Virus record (IMG/VR): IMGVR_UViG_3300042543_000363
Location: 1 to 64,000 of that record
Length of the DNA stretch: 64,000 nt
DNA from: a virus
Reading direction: 5' to 3' (one strand)
In this document: one piece after another, positions 39,254 to 45,553 of the stretch
Layout: every line of letters begins with the position of its first letter
Position numbering within the stretch: the first letter of the stretch is position 1
Position numbers and translations under genes: made by a program
The notes under the pieces: generated by a model
The model's input: the letters and a program-made list of their open reading frames with translations, nothing else
Told to the model about the DNA's origin: nothing
Database searches by the model: none

Positions 39254-39829
39254 TTATTTAGTATACTCCATATCATTCATAATGTCAAGCATTGTCTGCT
39301 TAACTTTCTCATAATCAAATTTGATGAATGAAGTATATTTTACAACCCTCAATCGGATATCTTCCCATATCGGGTCATATTCAAGTTTAGAGTCCCATTG
39401 ATCGATCGCCTTTGTCATTTTAATAAAGATACAAAGAGACTCCAAACTGATCTGGTTACCAAGATATAATCGAAGGGCGGCTGGATGTTGCTGCCCTCCT
39501 GGTTCTTCTAATATTTTTTTGAAATCGTTTTTAAAATTGTATGTAAGAGACTGATTTCTCTTTTTCCAATTTTGATATGTTAATTGAGCGGATTCTGAAT
39601 ACGCTAGATCACGAATCCAGAGTTTAGGATTATTACTAAGATTAGCAATAAGAAACTCGTGATAATTCTCAATCTTTGAAAGTTTCTCAAAGAAAATCTT
39701 GTCTTTTCGCTTCTCAAAGGAAGCATGTTTTATTCCTGTCTTTCCGTTGTATTTAATGTAGTCATAATCAGCTTTGGTGAAATGATTTTTAAGGGCTATG
39801 TACTCTTTATATGCTTCGAACGCTGACAT
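39254..39829 (-). CDS. gp59: Helicase loader gp59-like
   Basis: 191 aa (T4 gp59 is 217). FEAYKEYIALKNHFTKADYDYIKYNGKTGIKHASFEKRKDKIFFEKLSK is the conserved start of gp59, which loads the gp41 helicase on gp32-coated DNA. The all-helical remainder fits. It lies directly upstream of gp32, as in T4. The gp32 promoter lies within its last codons. Its start overlaps the SprT-like gene by 34 nt. Confidence 0.82.
   Translation of the reverse strand: MSAFEAYKEYIALKNHFTKADYDYIKYNGKTGIKHASFEKRKDKIFFEKLSKIENYHEFLIANLSNNPKLWIRDLAYSESAQLTYQNWKKRNQSLTYNFKNDFKKILEEPGGQQHPAALRLYLGNQISLESLCIFIKMTKAIDQWDSKLEYDPIWEDIRLRVVKYTSFIKFDYEKVKQTMLDIMNDMEYTK
39260..39288 (-). promoter_or_regulatory. Sigma70-type promoter for gp32
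   Basis: TTGACA (complement of 39283-39288), a 17-nt spacer and TATACT (complement of 39260-39265). It lies in the 3' end of the gp59 gene, about 70 nt before the gp32 start, so gp32 can be made independently of gp59. Confidence 0.8.
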
Positions 39830-40299
39830 AATTCTTCAGGCTCTCCATACTGTAAATATGTTAGAAATTTGAAGTATAGACCCTTTTCACGACCATACGC
39901 TTCAATTTCCCAGGGGCACTCCCAGTAATCCATTTCTTCATGCAAGTATCTTTCGCCCTGCCACTTTACCATTCTAACCGGACGCCAGATATCTTTCATT
40001 TCACCTCTCGCATATTGCTTAAGATGAACCATTTCATGAGCAAGAGCAAGCAAAGTTTCTTTTTTGCTCAAAGCATGGTCAATACCTATTAAAAACTCTC
40101 TGCAACTGTTATTGTCGTCTGTCCAATCGCAGTATGCATAATCTCCGTCATTTTTATTGAAGTGTTCAAACTGAACAGTCAAACGGATATTATTAAATAG
40201 CTTTCCACCCCCGATTAGATATTTACCATAAAAATAAGCTGCCTTTTTAACTATCCCCAAGGATACATGCGATGGTCGACCGATTGTTTTTATACGCAT
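39796..40299 (-). CDS. SprT-like zinc metalloprotease
   Basis: 167 aa. The zinc motif HEMVH is at residues 88-92 (ETLLALAHEMVHLKQYARGEM). A later WECPWEIEAYGREKG supplies the likely third ligand Glu. This is the SprT/gluzincin-like pattern. Start chosen at MRIKTIG because GGAGG lies 5 nt before that ATG; a longer TTG start lacks a site. It sits between gp33 and gp59, a position T4 does not use. Its target is unknown; SprT relatives act on DNA-bound proteins. Confidence 0.72.
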   Translation of the reverse strand: MRIKTIGRPSHVSLGIVKKAAYFYGKYLIGGGKLFNNIRLTVQFEHFNKNDGDYAYCDWTDDNNSCREFLIGIDHALSKKETLLALAHEMVHLKQYARGEMKDIWRPVRMVKWQGERYLHEEMDYWECPWEIEAYGREKGLYFKFLTYLQYGEPEELCQRSKHIKST

Positions 40300-40327
40300 A
40301 GACGCCTCCAACAATGGCTGAACCTAA

Positions 40328-40335
40328 TATTTATA
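40328..40335 (-). promoter_or_regulatory. Late-promoter match TATAAATA before the SprT-like gene
   Basis: Exact minus-strand TATAAATA overlaps the end of the gp33-like gene and lies about 30 nt before the SprT-like start. The position is suitable, but it may be a chance match inside coding sequence. Confidence 0.4.
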
Positions 40336-40549
40336 TGGGCAATCTTGCTCCTCGTTTAAGCACATTAAGGTTTTCGGCTTCTAGTTGAATTTTAGATCTC
40401 ATAACTGGATCTTTTTTTATCCAATAAGCAGCAGTCTCTATTTCTAGATTATTTTTTTCGCACCAAAAGACAACAGCATCAATATATTCGATATTCTTAT
40501 CTCGACACAGTTTTTCTACTTCTTCAACGAAGACTGAATTCTTAAGCAT
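40331..40549 (-). CDS. gp33: Late transcription coactivator gp33-like
   Basis: 72 aa (T4 gp33 is 112). FVEEVEKLCRDKNIEYIDAVVFWCEKNNLEIETAAYWIKKDPVMRSKIQLEAENLNVLK fits the small helical gp33/gp55 partner proteins that bridge the sliding clamp and RNA polymerase at late promoters. The order gp33, (SprT), gp59, gp32 supports it. It overlaps the upstream gene by 34 nt. Confidence 0.7.
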   Translation of the reverse strand: MLKNSVFVEEVEKLCRDKNIEYIDAVVFWCEKNNLEIETAAYWIKKDPVMRSKIQLEAENLNVLKRGARLPI

Positions 40550-40713
40550 TGCTTTTCTTCTTCTTTCAATTCTGAAATTCTCTGTTCAAAGTAATTTATG
40601 ACTCTAAAAAACTCCTGTCTATCTTCAAAGGCTAACACATTATTCAGTTCATATTCAAATGCATGTTTCAGATTATAAATCTGCGAAAGCGAAGAAGGAC
40701 GAGAGTTTTTCAA
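40516..40713 (-). CDS. Small helical protein upstream of gp33
   Basis: 65 aa with no internal Met, so the TTG at 40713 is the start. AAGGA lies 7 nt before it. Helical and charged (NVLAFEDRQEFFRVINYFEQRISELKEEEKQCLRIQ). It overlaps gp33 by 34 nt, suggesting coupling. T4 has the small DNA-binding protein DsbA near this place, but no similarity could be shown. Confidence 0.55.
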   Translation of the reverse strand: MKNSRPSSLSQIYNLKHAFEYELNNVLAFEDRQEFFRVINYFEQRISELKEEEKQCLRIQSSLKK

Positions 40714-40725
40714 GCCACATTCCTT

Positions 40726-40920
40726 TTAGATATATCCTAGAATAATTCCTAGAGGAGTTACAAAAATACCAGCAATACGAACAATCATCTTAGCTGTCAG
40801 AGGAGAATCAAACGAATTCCAAAGGATAAGGATATTCGAAATCCAACCATATAGTGCAAAACCAAAGATCAACAGACATGTCACATAATAGACAATTCCA
40901 GGTTCGTCTCTATAAGCCAT
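40726..40920 (-). CDS. Small membrane protein, two transmembrane segments
   Basis: 64 aa. Hydrophobic helices at about residues 9-31 (VYYVTCLLIFGFALYGWISNILI) and 43-63 (AKMIVRIAGIFVTPLGIILGYI). Inner-membrane location is likely. It heads the short gene string leading into gp33. Function not recognised. Confidence 0.55.
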   Translation of the reverse strand: MAYRDEPGIVYYVTCLLIFGFALYGWISNILILWNSFDSPLTAKMIVRIAGIFVTPLGIILGYI

Positions 40921-40936
40921 AATATAATCTCCGATT

Positions 40937-41047
40937 TTAGTGGTTGTGATTCTGCTTCTTCCAGATGTATGAAGTTAAGTGTAGTAATTTTTGATGGACA
41001 ACATTGACGAAAGAACTATTCCAAAACCAATGATTGTGTCTTGACAT
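40937..41047 (-). CDS. Small hypothetical protein (36 aa)
   Basis: ATG at 41047 with an excellent AGGAG site 7 nt before it, and an open frame of 36 codons rich in His, Asn and Trp (SRHNHWFWNSSFVNVVHQ). It lies between the tRNA gene and the membrane protein on the same strand. Short, so coding status rests on the ribosome site. Confidence 0.45.
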   Translation of the reverse strand: MSRHNHWFWNSSFVNVVHQKLLHLTSYIWKKQNHNH

Positions 41048-41065
41048 TTTAGTTCTCCTAAGAAA

Positions 41066-41142
41066 TGGCGACTCCGGAACGATTCGAACGTTCGACCCAC
41101 AGATTAGAAGTCTGTTGCTCTATCCTGCTGAGCTACGGAGCC
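41066..41142 (-). tRNA. trnR: tRNA-Arg (UCU)
   Basis: A full cloverleaf of 77 nt including encoded CCA. Acceptor GGCTCCG pairs with CGGAGTC (one G-U), the anticodon arm ACAGACTTCTAATCTGT has the UCU anticodon, and the T arm contains TTCGAATC. UCU reads AGA, a frequent arginine codon in this AT-rich phage and usually rare in GC-rich alphaproteobacteria. Its own promoter lies just upstream. Confidence 0.95.
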
Positions 41143-41151
41143 ATTATTAGT

Positions 41152-41180
41152 ATTATACTATGGTATAATCAGAAAGGCAA
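41152..41180 (-). promoter_or_regulatory. Sigma70-type promoter for tRNA-Arg
   Basis: TTGCCT (complement of 41175-41180), 17-nt spacer, TATAAT (complement of 41152-41157). Transcription would start within a few bases of the mature tRNA 5' end. The -35 overlaps the terminator-like hairpin at the 3' end of the tmRNA gene. Confidence 0.75.
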
Positions 41181-41222
41181 GTCTTTTCTGTTTCGAGGTA
41201 AGACTTGCAGAACCCAATGAAC

Positions 41223-41267
41223 TTACGCTGCTAGAGCGAAGTCAAATGGTGCAAAGTTATCGTTAGC
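41223..41267 (-). other. tmRNA proteolysis tag reading frame
   Basis: GCT AAC GAT AAC TTT GCA CCA TTT GAC TTC GCT CTA GCA GCG TAA gives ANDNFAPFDFALAA. Resume codon GCT, the AND-N start and the ALAA end are standard features. The hydrophobic AA end is what ClpXP and similar proteases recognise on rescued proteins. Confidence 0.92.
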
Positions 41268-41329
41268 ACCTATACTTGCCTTTGGTCTCCTTACGACCTT
41301 ACTGTATCCCGTCGAACCTGTTCGCCCCC

Positions 41330-41439
41330 ATCATAGATACACTAGTCTAGTCGGCAAGCTGAAGCAATGATCTTCTTATGTTTTAGAACTCACTTGGTGC
41401 TAGAACTTTTCTAAAACATTGTCTTTCCTAATGTATCTA
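41330..41439 (-). other. Intervening segment of the permuted tmRNA with two stems
   Basis: Just after CCA, TAGATACATTAG (41439-41428) pairs with CTAGTGTATCTA (41345-41334), 12 bp with one G-U. This extends the acceptor stem of the precursor. Inside, ATGTTTTAGAA and TTCTAAAACAT (41419-41409 and 41388-41378) form an 11-bp hairpin. Such a loop is expected to be cut out by RNase P and 3' processing enzymes to give the two-piece RNA. Confidence 0.8.
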
Positions 41440-41514
41440 TGGTGGAGGCGGTGGGAATCGCACCCACGTCCAAGAAACCTATGTTTCGTCTCTCAACGAC
41501 CTCGGCAATTCTAT

Positions 41515-41829
41515 TTATAATGGGGCGAAGGTTTTATTGTGACCGTCGATTGATAATGTGACTGCTCCAACGTAGCCACATTCTTTAGTTCCTGGAATGG
41601 AAAACTCACCGCTACCATGCCAGTGGAATGCAGGAGAGTTACACTCACCGCCGTTAATAGAAACCAACGAAACATCCATCACCTTTTTTGTTTTACAGTG
41701 GATGATATGGCTATCGCTAGTCTTCTTATCACATGATATATCATCCGCTGCCATTGCCATATTCATATAGTATAGCGTAAAAACGCTACTTGTCAACAGA
41801 ATTTTCAAAATCTTCGATTTCCGGTCCAT
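41515..41829 (-). CDS. Small secreted Cys-containing protein
   Basis: 104 aa from the ATG at 41829, preceded by GAGGGA at 5 nt; a longer GTG start has no site. It has a signal peptide (MDRKSKILKILLTSSVFTLYYMNMAMA-ADD). The mature part holds four cysteines (SCDKK, HCKTK, GGECNS, KECGY), suggesting two disulphides in the periplasm. It lies directly upstream of the tmRNA, whose promoter is inside this gene. Function not recognised. Confidence 0.6.
   Translation of the reverse strand: MDRKSKILKILLTSSVFTLYYMNMAMAADDISCDKKTSDSHIIHCKTKKVMDVSLVSINGGECNSPAFHWHGSGEFSIPGTKECGYVGAVTLSIDGHNKTFAPL
41769..41796 (-). promoter_or_regulatory. Sigma70-type promoter upstream of tmRNA
   Basis: TTGACA (complement of 41791-41796), 16-nt spacer, TATACT (complement of 41769-41774), within the signal-peptide codons of the secreted protein gene. 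The next transcription unit downstream on this strand is the tmRNA, about 250 nt away, so it probably provides the tmRNA precursor. Confidence 0.65.
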
Positions 41830-41846
41830 GTATTCCCTCTGGCCCT

Positions 41847-41969
41847 TCACTGGCACGGTCTATTACTACTATCCCGTACAGAGCACTTGACGACTGTTCC
41901 GAGTACTGAACAGCCAACCAAACTAAGAAAGGATAACCCCGCTAGAATTACTAGTAGATACTTCTTCAT
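41847..41969 (-). CDS. Very small lipoprotein (40 aa)
   Basis: ATG at 41969 with GGAG 7 nt before it. MKKYLLVILAGLSFLSLVGC is a type II signal sequence with a lipobox ending LVGC, and only about 20 residues follow the lipidated Cys. It overlaps the end of the 94-aa gene by 47 nt. Tiny phage lipoproteins can act in superinfection exclusion or lysis; here the role is unknown. Confidence 0.6.
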   Translation of the reverse strand: MKKYLLVILAGLSFLSLVGCSVLGTVVKCSVRDSSNRPCQ

Positions 41970-42207
41970 TTTTATACTCCGGGTTAAAATCGTGTTTATC
42001 AGTTTCGTGAATGGCCACTGAAAACCATTCTGTAGAACCCTGACGTTGATATTGAAGATCCTGCATAGGAACCATTACCATCTGTTTAGTTTCTGGATGA
42101 ACCATCATCTTAGGAAACATTACCATTCGAATGTCAGTGATTGGATCTTTATTCTGTTTACCTGTAACACTAAAAGTTAAACCACCATCTGGTCCAAGAA
42201 TACTCAT
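41923..42207 (-). CDS. Hypothetical protein (94 aa)
   Basis: 94 aa, soluble and Met-rich in the middle (MVMFPKMMVHPETKQMVMVPMQD), with no signal peptide. Its start overlaps the upstream secreted protein gene by 4 nt (ATGA). No family recognised. Confidence 0.55.
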   Translation of the reverse strand: MSILGPDGGLTFSVTGKQNKDPITDIRMVMFPKMMVHPETKQMVMVPMQDLQYQRQGSTEWFSVAIHETDKHDFNPEYKNEEVSTSNSSGVILS

Positions 42208-42554
42208 GTCTTTTGTCCTCTCACTTTTTCCAGAAGCTGGTAAAGATATTCAATAGCAGATTCATTGAATGTTACGTTTTTTAGTATTGTTGTAACGCAA
42301 TATTGCTTGGCAGCAAAAGCATTACCATCAGTCGCCTTGTCATATTCTACAACGTAGATATATCTTTCCTTCGACATCATGATCTCAGAAACTCGGTTAT
42401 CATCCTTGAAACCATTATAAATGGTAGAAAGATTCTTATCGTCGATCATCTTCATGAAATCTTTATTTTCATAGCACTTCAATTCTGGCTCTGCTCTAGC
42501 AGCAGAGCCAGATAACATTGAAGCAACCATCACGCTATACATGATATTCTTCAT
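42204..42554 (-). CDS. Small secreted protein (116 aa)
   Basis: Signal peptide MKNIMYSVMVASMLSGSAARA with cleavage before EPELKC. The mature part has two cysteines (LKCYEN and QYCVTT), likely one disulphide. The C-terminal region is helical (NESAIEYLYQLLEKVRGQ). Part of a run of small periplasmic proteins at 41.5-42.8 kb. Function not recognised. Confidence 0.6.
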   Translation of the reverse strand: MKNIMYSVMVASMLSGSAARAEPELKCYENKDFMKMIDDKNLSTIYNGFKDDNRVSEIMMSKERYIYVVEYDKATDGNAFAAKQYCVTTILKNVTFNESAIEYLYQLLEKVRGQKT

Positions 42555-42556
42555 AA

Positions 42557-42751
42557 TTACTTCCTTGTGGTTACTTCCTGAACCTTCTGTGCAACCTTCT
42601 GATTGTCAGTCTTACCAAAATTGGTAGGACGCTTTGGAGGCAGAGGAGTTTCTTCTACATACTTTGAAACTGGAGGCGCAATAACGTCGCCAGCAAATGC
42701 ACTACCACCCATAAGCATGGCAGCAACGGTTGATAAGATAATCTTGTTCAT
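42557..42751 (-). CDS. Small secreted proline-rich protein (64 aa)
   Basis: Signal peptide MNKIILSTVAAMLMGGSAFA before GDVIAPPVSKYVEETPLPPKRPTNFG. The mature part is about 44 residues, proline-rich then basic and polar, and probably unfolded. Predicted periplasmic. It lies 2 nt from the next secreted protein gene. Function unknown. Confidence 0.6.
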   Translation of the reverse strand: MNKIILSTVAAMLMGGSAFAGDVIAPPVSKYVEETPLPPKRPTNFGKTDNQKVAQKVQEVTTRK

Positions 42752-42762
42752 CTTATTTTCCT

Positions 42763-42951
42763 TTACTTTTGAAAGGATGCGATATTCTGTAACAAAGCAA
42801 TATCGAATCCAGTTAAACTGGAGAAAGAATCAATTACTTCTTCAATCTTTTCTCCTCCCCACACAGCATCAGGATTTTCCTTCTGATACCATAGCAGGAA
42901 TCTTGCTACAACAATCAAGTCATAGACTTTGTCTTCGTTAAGATCGCTCAT
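42763..42951 (-). CDS. Small acidic helical protein (62 aa)
   Basis: 62 aa, cytoplasmic, helical (DKVYDLIVVARFLLWYQKENPDAVWGGEKIEEVIDSFSSL). It starts on the last base of the stop of the 376-aa gene, so it is coupled to it. No family recognised. Confidence 0.5.
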   Translation of the reverse strand: MSDLNEDKVYDLIVVARFLLWYQKENPDAVWGGEKIEEVIDSFSSLTGFDIALLQNIASFQK

Positions 42952-44081
42952 TATATAATCCTCAACAGGATAGTGTTTTCGTTGATGCGATACGCAAGAG
43001 GCTTTTCCGTCTTGAAATCGTCAAGGACTTTTCGGAGAACAAGTTTTCCACCCTCAAGTATGCGCTTGACCACTTCGTTCGGGTCTTTACGCCCCAAAGA
43101 TCTCGTAATAGAATTAACTTCGTCAAAGTTTGTAATGCTAGTTCCCTTAATTTGTAACCCGCCACGATCGATCGCACGCAATACCGTGACAGTTTTGTAT
43201 TTCGAATTAAACGTCCACAATTCCTGCGCACCAATAATTTTCTCTGGACTAACCGAAGCAAGTTTGTAAGTTGCATCTTCCTTTTGGAACTTGAGATTCT
43301 TGACTTTCTTTTCGACCGAGATCGTTCTTGGCTTACGAGCTTTCTTAACTTTTTTCGTGTTCGAACAATATCTCTCTGCATCTTCGATGAGAGTATTGTA
43401 GAATGTGACGAGATTTTTGATCTCGGTTTTCTTGAGATGACGATAACCTTCTTTGAGTTGTTCACATTTACCCTCATATGCTTGCAGCAATTCGTCTAAG
43501 ACTGGGGTAAATTTGGAGATGATAGAAGTAGCATAGGCGGCAGGAATGTTATTAGACTGCAGCCACTCATAAAGAGAAAATTCTACATTATTGTAGATGT
43601 AGTCGTCTATCATTCCCTCAATTTCACCGAGAATATCGTGTGTACGCTCGCGCATGCGATCTTGAATAGAAACCGTCGGCTTACTACTTTCTTCCTTGGG
43701 TTCCTGAATGTATTTATATGTTTCTTTGATGCGTTGATTGATATATTCAGCGGTATCAGTAGGAAGTTTATATCCTTTAGACAACATACGACAAATCCAT
43801 GCCACAGTTGTCGGCACAAGATTGTCAGGAACAGACTTGAACTGTTTAGCCTCGAGCACACGGCCAAGATTTTTAAGATATTCTACAATATATTCTTTGG
43901 CCTCTGTATTGGTGCACATATAGTTATACCAATTCAGAGCGTAGATGTAATCTACCTTTGTAAGAGGCTTCGTGAAAATTGGCTCGTCGCCCAGATGCTT
44001 CTTATTAATGATATACTGCTCCGAACGAGTCGTGCGAGTAATCTTCGGTTTACGTTTAATAAGAGCAGCGCGACGAGCCAT
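42951..44081 (-). CDS. Conserved phage protein of unknown function (376 aa)
   Basis: Start chosen at MARRAALIKRK because GGAGG lies 5 nt upstream. Very basic N-terminus, long helical middle (residues 60-250, including QDRMRERTHDILGEIEGMIDDYIYNNVEFSLYEWL), a Lys/Arg-rich linker (NTKKVKKARKPRTISVEKKVK), and a strand-rich C-terminal domain (AQELWTFNSKYKTVTVLRAIDRGGLQIKGTSI). I recall similar long uncharacterised proteins in T4-like cyanophages. The basic character would fit nucleic-acid binding, which is inference. Confidence 0.6.
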   Translation of the reverse strand: MARRAALIKRKPKITRTTRSEQYIINKKHLGDEPIFTKPLTKVDYIYALNWYNYMCTNTEAKEYIVEYLKNLGRVLEAKQFKSVPDNLVPTTVAWICRMLSKGYKLPTDTAEYINQRIKETYKYIQEPKEESSKPTVSIQDRMRERTHDILGEIEGMIDDYIYNNVEFSLYEWLQSNNIPAAYATSIISKFTPVLDELLQAYEGKCEQLKEGYRHLKKTEIKNLVTFYNTLIEDAERYCSNTKKVKKARKPRTISVEKKVKNLKFQKEDATYKLASVSPEKIIGAQELWTFNSKYKTVTVLRAIDRGGLQIKGTSITNFDEVNSITRSLGRKDPNEVVKRILEGGKLVLRKVLDDFKTEKPLAYRINENTILLRII

Positions 44082-44103
44082 GTTATCCTCCAAGTTATAT
44101 AGA

Positions 44104-44132
44104 ATTATAACTTAGTTTTTATTAAAAGTCAA
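44104..44132 (-). promoter_or_regulatory. Sigma70-type promoter for the 376-aa gene
   Basis: TTGACT (complement of 44127-44132), 17-nt spacer, TATAAT (complement of 44104-44109). The -35 overlaps the stop of the DUF932 gene, and the start codon is about 23 nt downstream of the -10. Confidence 0.8.
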
Positions 44133-45106
44133 GCGGCTTCGGCCATCTCAACAGCGAGTTCAAGAGCCTTTGTCTTTAGACCCTTGTTGTAACCATACCA
44201 AGCAGACTGGAGACGAGTGTCAGCTGAACGACCGAGAACATGATCGGTCATAAAAGTAACAGCATTAAACGGCTGCCACCAGCTTCCCTGAGCATACTCG
44301 CTACCAGGCTGCGTATCAAGAATACCAAGAGCAATATTGGCATTCTTCGAACGCTTACCTTCTGCCTTATCTTCGGTAGTCGCACCAGCAAGCGGAAAGA
44401 TACGCTCAAAGTATTCGACAATTGACTCGGTCTTAGCCTTCTTAGACCCAAGAAACTGAGCCATCTCCTTATACTTCTGCAGCTTATCGGTAGCAATACC
44501 AAGCATATCCTTTACGTTAGCAGGATTAAACTGCTTACGGTGAGAAATCTTAGCCATCCGTTCTACCGACGAGCTGAGAGACAAGGTAAGAGTATTATTA
44601 CAAACTACACGGATCGGAGTGAACCGAACGTCTGTAGAAAACCCATACTTATGGAAATTAGAGAACAGAAGATAGGAATCGATCTGATCGCCCTTAAAGA
44701 GTTCAAATGACTCCTTAACCTTGGCAAGACCCCAAACGATCTGTCCGCCCTTCAGAGAGCCAGCAGTATGCATCTCCATATCGCCAGCCATAACGAATTC
44801 GTTGAAGAAGTCGAAAGCCTCGGCGTTCTGAACAGGGTTCCAATCGTCAGAGACGACATCGAGCAGCTTCTTATCCTTCATACGAACAAGAGCAGACTGC
44901 TTTGTCTCGATTACGCTATCCGGATCATTTTCGTCGAGAATAGCAAAAGTCGGAAACTTCTGCACCACCCAGTCCAAACCAGCAGCCTCGAGCATCTGTT
45001 CCGGCGTAAGATCAGCCGGAACCTTTACGCCTAGACCATGCCAAGGAACAGCCCCAGCATATGCCATTTGAGCGATACCATCAACAAATTCAATTTCGTG
45101 AGCCAT
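44129..45106 (-). CDS. DUF932 phage/plasmid-like protein
   Basis: 325 aa. HEIEFVDGIAQMAYAGAVPWHGLGVKVPADLTPEQMLEAAGLDWVV is the classic start of DUF932 (TIGR03299) proteins, and FTPIRVVCNNTLTLSL with RKQFNPANVKDML also fits. These occur in many phages and plasmids; function unproven, with roles in early takeover or recombination suggested. It has its own strong early-type promoter. Confidence 0.85.
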   Translation of the reverse strand: MAHEIEFVDGIAQMAYAGAVPWHGLGVKVPADLTPEQMLEAAGLDWVVQKFPTFAILDENDPDSVIETKQSALVRMKDKKLLDVVSDDWNPVQNAEAFDFFNEFVMAGDMEMHTAGSLKGGQIVWGLAKVKESFELFKGDQIDSYLLFSNFHKYGFSTDVRFTPIRVVCNNTLTLSLSSSVERMAKISHRKQFNPANVKDMLGIATDKLQKYKEMAQFLGSKKAKTESIVEYFERIFPLAGATTEDKAEGKRSKNANIALGILDTQPGSEYAQGSWWQPFNAVTFMTDHVLGRSADTRLQSAWYGYNKGLKTKALELAVEMAEAA

Positions 45107-45140
45107 AACACATCTCCTTCACATCAACCATCATAAACAT

Positions 45141-45169
45141 AGTATAGCTCGGTATTTTTAAAAAGTCAA
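45141..45169 (-). promoter_or_regulatory. Sigma70-type promoter for the DUF932 gene
   Basis: TTGACT (complement of 45164-45169), 17-nt spacer, TATACT (complement of 45141-45146), 35 nt before the DUF932 start. The -35 overlaps the stop codon of the RMF-like gene upstream. Confidence 0.8.
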
Positions 45170-45378
45170 GCGATTTTTTTGGCTTCGAGAGAATCTAAAA
45201 ATGCTTGATGGAACCCAGCATACCACTCTCTTTCTCGATAATGTTCAGACTGCACGAGTTTTTCGTTACTCTGATCTACTATTAAATAGTTATATGGACA
45301 ATCTTTAATTGATCCACCCGAATCATAATGATTTCTGCCTTCGAGAAAAAACTGATTAGTATACTGCCAATCATGCAT
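45166..45378 (-). CDS. RMF/CrpP-like small protein
   Basis: 70 aa from MHDWQY, with AAGGA about 9 nt upstream and an overlap with the membrane protein gene. The pattern F-EGR-x-x-Y-x-x-G-...-DCPY-...-EREWYAGFHQAF resembles the ribosome modulation factor fold (G....CPY....R..W..G). RMF-family proteins silence ribosomes as dimers; phage versions are known but untested. The similarity is by pattern only. Confidence 0.5.
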   Translation of the reverse strand: MHDWQYTNQFFLEGRNHYDSGGSIKDCPYNYLIVDQSNEKLVQSEHYREREWYAGFHQAFLDSLEAKKIA

Positions 45379-45553
45379 GTCGTTTGTCCTTGTTTTGAAT
45401 CCAACAATTTTTAGGGTCATCGTGGCACTGGATTTCCATACGAATACCAGATTCTTTAATACCTGGTGTTATATATATTGCATCCAAATAGGGAATTGTT
45501 ATAAACCCAAAAATGAACAGAGTTTCTAGAAAAACTCTTTTTCTTTCACTCAT
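45371..45553 (-). CDS. Small membrane-anchored protein (60 aa)
   Basis: One hydrophobic N-terminal helix (VFLETLFIFGFITIPYLDAIYI) after a basic start (MSERKR), then a polar tail with two cysteines (IQCHDDPKNCWIQ), probably periplasmic. It overlaps both neighbours. Function unknown. Confidence 0.5.
   Translation of the reverse strand: MSERKRVFLETLFIFGFITIPYLDAIYITPGIKESGIRMEIQCHDDPKNCWIQNKDKRHA

Larger units (their letters stand above)
41176..41510 (-). ncRNA. ssrA: Circularly permuted two-piece tmRNA
   Basis: On the minus strand the acceptor piece comes first. It has T arm GTGGG-TGCGATT-CCCAC and the 3' end CGCCTCC-ACCA (CCA at 41442-41440). An intervening segment of 110 nt follows, then the coding piece starting GGGGGCGAACAGGTTCGACG at 41329. 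GGGGGCG pairs with CGCCTCC (one G-U), and GGTTCGACGGG is the near-universal tmRNA D-region. The tag frame at 41267-41223 encodes ANDNFAPFDFALAA and a TAA stop. AAGGAGACC (41292-41284) can pair with GGTTTCTT (41479-41472) as helix P2. This order, 3' part before 5' part, is the permuted form known from Alphaproteobacteria and some other bacteria. The outer ends are estimates. Confidence 0.92.

Noticed and set aside
43700-43720. TATAAATA late-promoter match within the 376-aa gene
   Set aside because: Located in the middle of a coding region with no gene start nearby; expected by chance in AT-rich DNA.
43638-44102. Plus-strand frame of 154 codons opposite the 376-aa gene
   Set aside because: No ribosome site, and composition typical of an antisense shadow; the minus-strand gene has a promoter and a start signal.
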